From Acholeplasmataceae bacterium (lineage in GTDB: Bacteria > Bacillota_I > Bacilli_A > Acholeplasmatales > Acholeplasmataceae): a DNA stretch of 18,827 nt. The notes beneath the pieces were generated by a model. It was not told the DNA's origin. It saw only the letters and a program-made list of their open reading frames with translations, and did not search any database. The position numbers and the translations under genes were made by a program. The stretch covers positions 1 through 18,827 of the forward strand of contig JAFGTI010000033.1 of the NCBI GenBank assembly GCA_016934175.1. Direction: 5' to 3'. Below are positions 15,025 to 18,827 of this stretch, piece by piece. The first letter of the stretch is position 1. Every line of letters starts with the position of its first letter.

Positions 15025-16441
15025 ACCATACGGTTTGAGTCGCTGATTTTTGAGTTACTGGGCATGTTTTTGTTATTAATGTTTGATCAAATGGTAAAAC
15101 ACGAGCGGTAGCTGTTGTATCTTTTTTTATTTGAACTTCAGCTTCTTCACCAGATATGCTCATTGCAACATAACCACCCTTTTTAATATAGGCTTTGAAT
15201 TCATCATAGGTTTTCGCTTGATAGGTATTTTCTTGAACGAATTCTACGGCTTTGTTATAAAGTGCATCGTGAATGCTTCTTAACATTTGTGGCATTATTG
15301 AGGTGACTTCATTCAAAGCTACTTGATGTTTCTCGCGATTATATCTTGTCACTAAAGTTACAAATCCTTTTTCCAAATCTCTAGGTCCTATTTCAATTCT
15401 AACAGGTACACCTTTCATTTCATATTCGCTGAATTTCCATCCAGGAGATTTACTGGAATCATCAACAGATACTCTAAATCCAGCTTGTTTAAGTGATTTA
15501 AATAGGTGATTTGTTGCTTCTTGTACTTCTTCTTTATGTGATTGAATAGGAATTATAATTATTTGTGTAGGTGCAACATAAGGAGGTAATACAAGTCCTT
15601 CATCATCACCATGAACCATGATAACGGCACCAATCAATCTTGTAGATACACCCCAAGATGTTTGATAAGCATATTGCTGTTGATTATTCTCATCTTGAAA
15701 TTTAATATCAAATGCTTTAGCAAATTCCTGTCCAAAATAATGTGTAGTACCTGATTGTAGTGCTTGACCATCATGCATCAAAGCTTCAATACTATATGTA
15801 TCAATGGCACCTGCAAATTTTTCTTTTTCAGTTTTCTTACCTGTAACAAAAGGAATTGCTAATAATTCTTTTCCTAAATCTCTATAAATGTCTAAGATAT
15901 CAAGTGTTTCTTTTCTTGCTTCATCTTCAGTAGCATGTGCAGTATGTCCTTCTTGCCATAAAAACTCTTTTCCTCTTAAAAAAGGTCTAGTTGTTTTTTC
16001 CCAACGTACAACGCTGCACCATTGATTATATAATTTTGGCAAATCACGATAAGAATTAACAATTTTTTGATAATGCGTGCAAAAAAGAGTTTCAGAGGTT
16101 GGACGAATAATTAGTCTTTCTGCCAATTCTTCAACACCTGTTGTTGTAATAATAGCTGTCTCGGGAGCAAATCCCTCAACATGATCTTTTTCTTTTTGAA
16201 ATAGTGATTCAGGAATAACCAATGGCATATAAACGTTTTGATGCCCAGTTTCCTTAAGTCTATGATTTAAGTCCTGTTGAATACCTTCCCAAATTGCATA
16301 ACCATATGGACGATAAATTATGAATCCTTTAACATCACTATAGTCCATTAATTCTGCTTTTAAACATAAATCTGTATACCATTGTGCAAAGTCAGCATCT
16401 CTAGCTGTAATTGCATCAACCATTTTTTTATTATTACTCAT
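15008..16441 (-). CDS. proS: Prolyl-tRNA synthetase, short archaeal/eukaryote-like type
   Basis: Cytosolic class II aminoacyl-tRNA synthetase joining proline to tRNA-Pro. The 477-residue form is the archaeal/eukaryote-like type, without the editing insertion of the long bacterial enzyme. Motif 2 is RWEKTTRPFLRGKEFLWQEGH, motif 3 is GVSTRLIGAVIMVHGDDEG, and RPTSE lies between 110 and 120. An anticodon-binding domain follows (about 285-390), and the C-terminal domain ends in Tyr as in the family. In this C-terminal domain the zinc-binding Cys set is mostly lost: only Cys460 of a CxxC-type motif remains (CPVT), and the usual RC-P Cys is Val448. AAGGTG lies before the ATG, nine bases after the preceding gene. 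Confidence 0.96.
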   Translation of the reverse strand: MSNNKKMVDAITARDADFAQWYTDLCLKAELMDYSDVKGFIIYRPYGYAIWEGIQQDLNHRLKETGHQNVYMPLVIPESLFQKEKDHVEGFAPETAIITTTGVEELAERLIIRPTSETLFCTHYQKIVNSYRDLPKLYNQWCSVVRWEKTTRPFLRGKEFLWQEGHTAHATEDEARKETLDILDIYRDLGKELLAIPFVTGKKTEKEKFAGAIDTYSIEALMHDGQALQSGTTHYFGQEFAKAFDIKFQDENNQQQYAYQTSWGVSTRLIGAVIMVHGDDEGLVLPPYVAPTQIIIIPIQSHKEEVQEATNHLFKSLKQAGFRVSVDDSSKSPGWKFSEYEMKGVPVRIEIGPRDLEKGFVTLVTRYNREKHQVALNEVTSIMPQMLRSIHDALYNKAVEFVQENTYQAKTYDEFKAYIKKGGYVAMSISGEEAEVQIKKDTTATARVLPFDQTLITKTCPVTQKSATQTVWFARAY

Positions 16442-16450
16442 ATATTCACC

Positions 16451-16777
16451 TTATTTTGCTTTATATTTTTTTAAAAAAATCGATAACATCAAGAAAAAAA
16501 TAAGAATTGGTGTGATGTAAGTTCTATAACCACGATCAATTAAAATAAAATTAATCAATGATCCGAAAAGTATGAGTGAAACAAAACCTGAACTTAGAGT
16601 TGGTTTTTTATTTTTTCTTTTGTCGCTTTCTATTTGATTATTTTCAATTATTTGAAAACTTGTTGGGGTTTTTTTATCTTTATATCTTTCTTTATTATTT
16701 TTAGTGTATGCTTGATCTTGTTCTTCAAATAAGTCATCATATTTTTGATATATATTTTTTTCTTTATCAGATTTCAT
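16451..16777 (-). CDS. Small membrane protein with charged N terminus, unknown function
   Basis: A 108-residue protein with no family I recognise. The first about 60 residues are very polar and lysine/glutamate-rich and probably cytosolic. Two hydrophobic segments follow (about 64-79 and 88-102), and the C terminus is Lys-rich, giving a hairpin with both ends inside by the positive-inside rule. Its ATG shares one base with the TAA of cvfB (TAATG), and I see no SD, so translation should depend on termination of cvfB. It ends nine bases before proS. The overlap and consistent membrane topology argue that it is real and co-expressed with cvfB and proS. Confidence 0.65.
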   Translation of the reverse strand: MKSDKEKNIYQKYDDLFEEQDQAYTKNNKERYKDKKTPTSFQIIENNQIESDKRKNKKPTLSSGFVSLILFGSLINFILIDRGYRTYITPILIFFLMLSIFLKKYKAK

Positions 16778-17622
16778 TATTTAGTTTGAATCAATATTGT
16801 TTTGCCGTCAACAAAGTCGATTTTTCTCTCCTTATATAGATGTCCTAAAGCCCTTTTAAATGCTTTCTTGCTCATCTGAAACATGTCATATATTTCTTCT
16901 GGCGTACTATCGGTAGTCAGTTTTAGATCACCTTTACGTATCATATAAGATAAGATGATATTAGCATCTTCAAAGAGTGCAACTTCCTTTTGTGGAGCTA
17001 ATGAACCTGTATATCCTTTTTCAGAAAGAAATGTCACCTTCACATCCACTTCTTGCCCATAACGTATGTTTTGTTTGATTAGACTGTGATGGACAAATAT
17101 CCAATGTCCATCGCTTGTTAATAGATTGACACCTTCTTTACCGATTTTTTGAACAAAGGCTTTTACTGTTTCTTTAAGAACAAGCGGATTCTCTGGTTTA
17201 ATCTTAAATTCTTCTTTTGATATCATTTTAGCAACTAATTTACCTTTGACTTTAATGCCTACATAAAGCGTATCACCAACTTGCGGCCACATTGTTTTAT
17301 CAAGTGGTAAATCATCTGTTGATAATAGGAGTTCTTTGGCAATTCCCATATCTAAAAAAACACCAAGTGATTCATGAACTGCTGAAACTTTTAAAAATCC
17401 CGGTCGACTCACAGTGATATAGGGAGTTTTTAATGTTGCAGCTAATCTGCCTTTTTGATCAAAGTATAAAAATGCTTCTACTGTCATGCCACTTGCTAAC
17501 TCCTGATGTAGACTTTCATTGTTATGCAAAAAAATCTCCCCTTCATCAGAGTCAAGCATATATCCTATATCTGTTTTTCTATTGACTTCAAAATTATTGA
17601 TGTCTCCAACCTTAATTCCCAT
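16777..17622 (-). CDS. cvfB: CvfB/YitL-type S1-domain RNA-binding protein
   Basis: A soluble 281-residue protein of the CvfB family (YitL in Bacillus), RNA-binding proteins that affect gene expression after transcription. The N-terminal two thirds consist of consecutive S1/OB-like beta-barrel domains: about 1-62 with GYMLDSDEGEIFLHN, 70-140 with GVFLDMGI, and 145-215. The C terminus (about 220-281) is a winged helix with YDMFQMSKKAFKRALGHLYKE and a final DGKTILI strand, as usual for the family. Length is standard. The start has AAGGTGA about six bases upstream and the transcript leader is only about ten bases. It is the first gene of the unit leading into proS and the ATPase. Confidence 0.92.
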   Translation of the reverse strand: MGIKVGDINNFEVNRKTDIGYMLDSDEGEIFLHNNESLHQELASGMTVEAFLYFDQKGRLAATLKTPYITVSRPGFLKVSAVHESLGVFLDMGIAKELLLSTDDLPLDKTMWPQVGDTLYVGIKVKGKLVAKMISKEEFKIKPENPLVLKETVKAFVQKIGKEGVNLLTSDGHWIFVHHSLIKQNIRYGQEVDVKVTFLSEKGYTGSLAPQKEVALFEDANIILSYMIRKGDLKLTTDSTPEEIYDMFQMSKKAFKRALGHLYKERKIDFVDGKTILIQTK

Positions 17623-17638
17623 ATTATCACCTTCTATA

Positions 17639-17647
17639 ATTATACCA
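17639..17647 (-). promoter_or_regulatory. Extended -10 promoter of cvfB
   Basis: The minus strand reads TGG-TATAAT, a perfect extended -10; no good -35 is present. Initiation near 17632 would leave about ten leader bases, just enough for the SD AAGGTGA. It lies directly after the fic terminator and would drive cvfB, the small membrane gene, proS and probably the V-ATPase genes. Confidence 0.7.
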
Positions 17648-17678
17648 TAAAAAGCAGGCTCTTTATTATGATATGGAT

Positions 17679-17700
17679 AAAAAAAAGTGCCGAAGCACTT
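17679..17700 (-). terminator. Strong intrinsic terminator after fic
   Basis: On the minus strand AAGTGC pairs with GCACTT around a TTCG tetraloop, followed by an uninterrupted T-run (A-run 17679-17686 on the + strand). The stem overlaps the fic stop codon (17699-17701). It separates fic from the cvfB unit. Confidence 0.95.
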
Positions 17701-18427
17701 AGATATCTAATTCCTTTAAAACTTCTTCATATTGTTTAATTAAAATCGCTTTGAAGAATTCAGTCAAAGGCTTCAAATCCTTATCTGATTTAAAGGATTC
17801 TAGACGACTGATATAAATTTCTCTTGATTCCAATGGAATTGAAATGGGTAAGTAATCATTTTTAATTAAGAAATAATTGAGAACAAGTTTCGCTAAACGC
17901 CCATTTGCATCAACAAATGGATGAATTTTTGCAATACTTGCATGTGCGTATGTTGCAATTTCTAAAACATTACCTTTAAAACTATCTATTTCTCTAAAGA
18001 ATCTACTCATGCGATCATAGACTTTAACGTGATCAGGGGGTTGATGTGAAGCACCAAATATGTTAATATTCACATTTCTGTAGACTCCACCTTGGAAAAT
18101 GCCTTCAACTAAAATCTCATGAATGTCTTTTAATTTTTCTTCATCAAATGGTTTTTTCTCTTTTGCTTCTTTTTTTACAAACTCAAATGCTTTCAAGTGA
18201 TTGAGTATTTCTTTTTGTTCCCTTTCACTGTATTCTAGTAGAGCTTTTGCATGACTAAGACGCTTTACGTCTTCATAAGGGATTCTATTTTGCCCTTGCA
18301 TTCCTACAGCATCGTAAGTATAGAGTAATGCGAACTTCTTTTCAACTTCTTCAACTTGCTTTGAATCGCATTCTTTAACTACATTACTTAGATGCTGACG
18401 CTCTACCTCTAAAAGATCTTTCTCCAT
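17699..18427 (-). CDS. Fic-domain protein (probable AMP-transferase)
   Basis: A 242-residue Fic-family enzyme, expected to transfer a nucleotide moiety (usually AMP from ATP) to a hydroxyl of a target protein. The catalytic motif is HPFVDANGR (169-177), with the essential His169, acidic Asp173 and Arg177; the later Arg of the extended motif is Lys180. The substrate-positioning flap is seen at FGASHQPPDHVKV (124-136). In the N-terminal helix where class II Fic proteins carry (S/T)xxxE(G/N), the protein has AVGMQGQN (40-47), with Gln44 in the likely Glu position. It is a single-gene unit with its own promoter and terminator; no antitoxin-like partner is adjacent. The SD is GGGAG, about ten bases from ATG. 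Confidence 0.9.
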   Translation of the reverse strand: MEKDLLEVERQHLSNVVKECDSKQVEEVEKKFALLYTYDAVGMQGQNRIPYEDVKRLSHAKALLEYSEREQKEILNHLKAFEFVKKEAKEKKPFDEEKLKDIHEILVEGIFQGGVYRNVNINIFGASHQPPDHVKVYDRMSRFFREIDSFKGNVLEIATYAHASIAKIHPFVDANGRLAKLVLNYFLIKNDYLPISIPLESREIYISRLESFKSDKDLKPLTEFFKAILIKQYEEVLKELDI

Positions 18428-18454
18428 ATTATCATCGCTCCCATCTTTTGCTTT

Positions 18455-18484
18455 ATTATATCATAATAGCGCATTTTTAGACAA
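18455..18484 (-). promoter_or_regulatory. Promoter of fic
   Basis: The minus strand carries TATAAT (ATTATA at 18455-18460) preceded by TGA, an extended -10, and TTGTCT (18479-18484) as a partial -35 at 18 bases. Initiation near 18448 would leave a leader of about 20 bases. Confidence 0.6.
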
Positions 18485-18490
18485 GCGATA

Positions 18491-18517
18491 AAAGAAAAAC
18501 ACTTAGAATAAAGTACT
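18491..18517 (-). terminator. Probable weak terminator after the ABC ATPase gene
   Basis: On the minus strand AGTACTT (18511-18517) can pair with AAGTGTT (18498-18504), seven pairs with two G-U wobbles, around a six-base loop, followed by a T-rich stretch broken by one C. As with the stronger terminators, the stem overlaps the stop codon of the preceding gene. Confidence 0.45.
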
Positions 18518-18827
18518 AGTCCTCTCTATATCTTTTTAAGAATGCTTTAGTTCTTGGTTCTATTGGTGAATTGAAGAGTTTATGAGGTGTTCCAATTTCA
18601 GCAATCACACCTTGATCCATAAAAACAATTCGATCAGAAACTTCTTTTGCAAAAGCCATTTCATGTGTCACGATTACCATAGTCATTCCTTCATTTGCTA
18701 ACCCTTTAATTACTGTTAGTACTTCACCAACCATTTCAGGATCTAATGCTGAAGTGGGTTCATCAAAAAGCATAATTGTTGGGTTCATGCATAATGCTCG
18801 TGCGATAGCAACTCTTTGTTTTTGACC
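18516..18827 (-). CDS. ABC transporter ATP-binding protein, amino-acid type (partial)
   Basis: C-terminal 103 residues of an ATPase subunit of a polar-amino-acid ABC importer (GlnQ/ArtP/HisP type); the gene continues beyond the right edge of the window, so no true start is present. Visible in order are the end of the signature motif (GQKQRVAIARAL), Walker B with catalytic Glu (IMLFDEP), the D-loop (SALD), the switch His (VIVTHEM) and the family's C-terminal ending with RTKAFLKRYRED. The Met at 18788 is internal and not a start. The substrate cannot be read from this fragment; the ending resembles the glutamine/arginine family. The permease genes are not in the window. Confidence 0.9.
   Translation of the reverse strand, partial: GQKQRVAIARALCMNPTIMLFDEPTSALDPEMVGEVLTVIKGLANEGMTMVIVTHEMAFAKEVSDRIVFMDQGVIAEIGTPHKLFNSPIEPRTKAFLKRYRED

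Noticed and set aside
16442..16780. T-box leader for proS
   Set aside because: The upstream region is a coding frame ending nine bases before proS; no T-box sequence or antiterminator is seen.
17699..18427. Fic/antitoxin pair or Doc-PhD toxin module
   Set aside because: The protein is a longer class II-like Fic with its own promoter and terminator, and no small partner gene adjoins it.

Overview
The window is A+T-rich, tightly packed DNA from a low-G+C Gram-positive lineage. Trp is read from TGG, and TGA is used as a genuine stop (V-ATPase subunit F, the ComF-like gene), so this is the standard code and not that of a Mycoplasma. A V-type ATPase, the short archaeal-like ProRS, long-form HPF and CvfB together suggest an Acholeplasma-like mollicute or a nearby Firmicute. 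The taxon is inference only. No rRNA, tRNA, CRISPR array or insertion sequence was seen. All genes but one (yidD) are on the minus strand, so transcription runs mainly from high to low coordinates.

Right edge (about 17.6-18.8 kb): the 3' end of an amino-acid ABC transporter ATPase, a weak terminator, then a single-gene fic unit with its own promoter and a strong terminator. Middle (17.6-5.35 kb): one long same-strand block, cvfB - small membrane protein - proS - a complete V-type ATPase set (G/H, a soluble subunit-I paralogue, C, I, K, F, E, A, B, D), ending in a strong hairpin terminator. Only a candidate internal promoter in the end of proS breaks it. Next come a small membrane-protein gene with its own promoter, and the + strand yidD, which is divergent from an EF-G paralogue. 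The EF-G paralogue is followed by a short ComFC-like zinc-finger gene and hpf, ending in a strong terminator. Left edge: a CPA2-type cation/proton antiporter.

Functionally the window holds ion and energy homeostasis (V-ATPase pump plus antiporter), translation and ribosome state (ProRS, EF-G-like GTPase, HPF, CvfB), membrane-protein insertion (YidD) and a signalling/AMPylation enzyme (Fic). In an organism of this kind the V-ATPase probably works as an ATP-driven H+ or Na+ pump feeding antiporters, but the direction cannot be read from sequence.

The most unusual element is the V-ATPase operon. Besides a full-length subunit I it carries a second subunit-I gene that stops cleanly where the membrane domain should begin, leaving a soluble 326-residue collar-domain protein placed between the stalk gene G/H and subunit C. 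Also notable are a hairpin that buries the ribosome-binding site between the EF-G paralogue and the ComF-like/hpf pair, a Fic protein without the inhibitory Glu, and a start-stop AUG-UGA overlapping the GUG start of subunit A.
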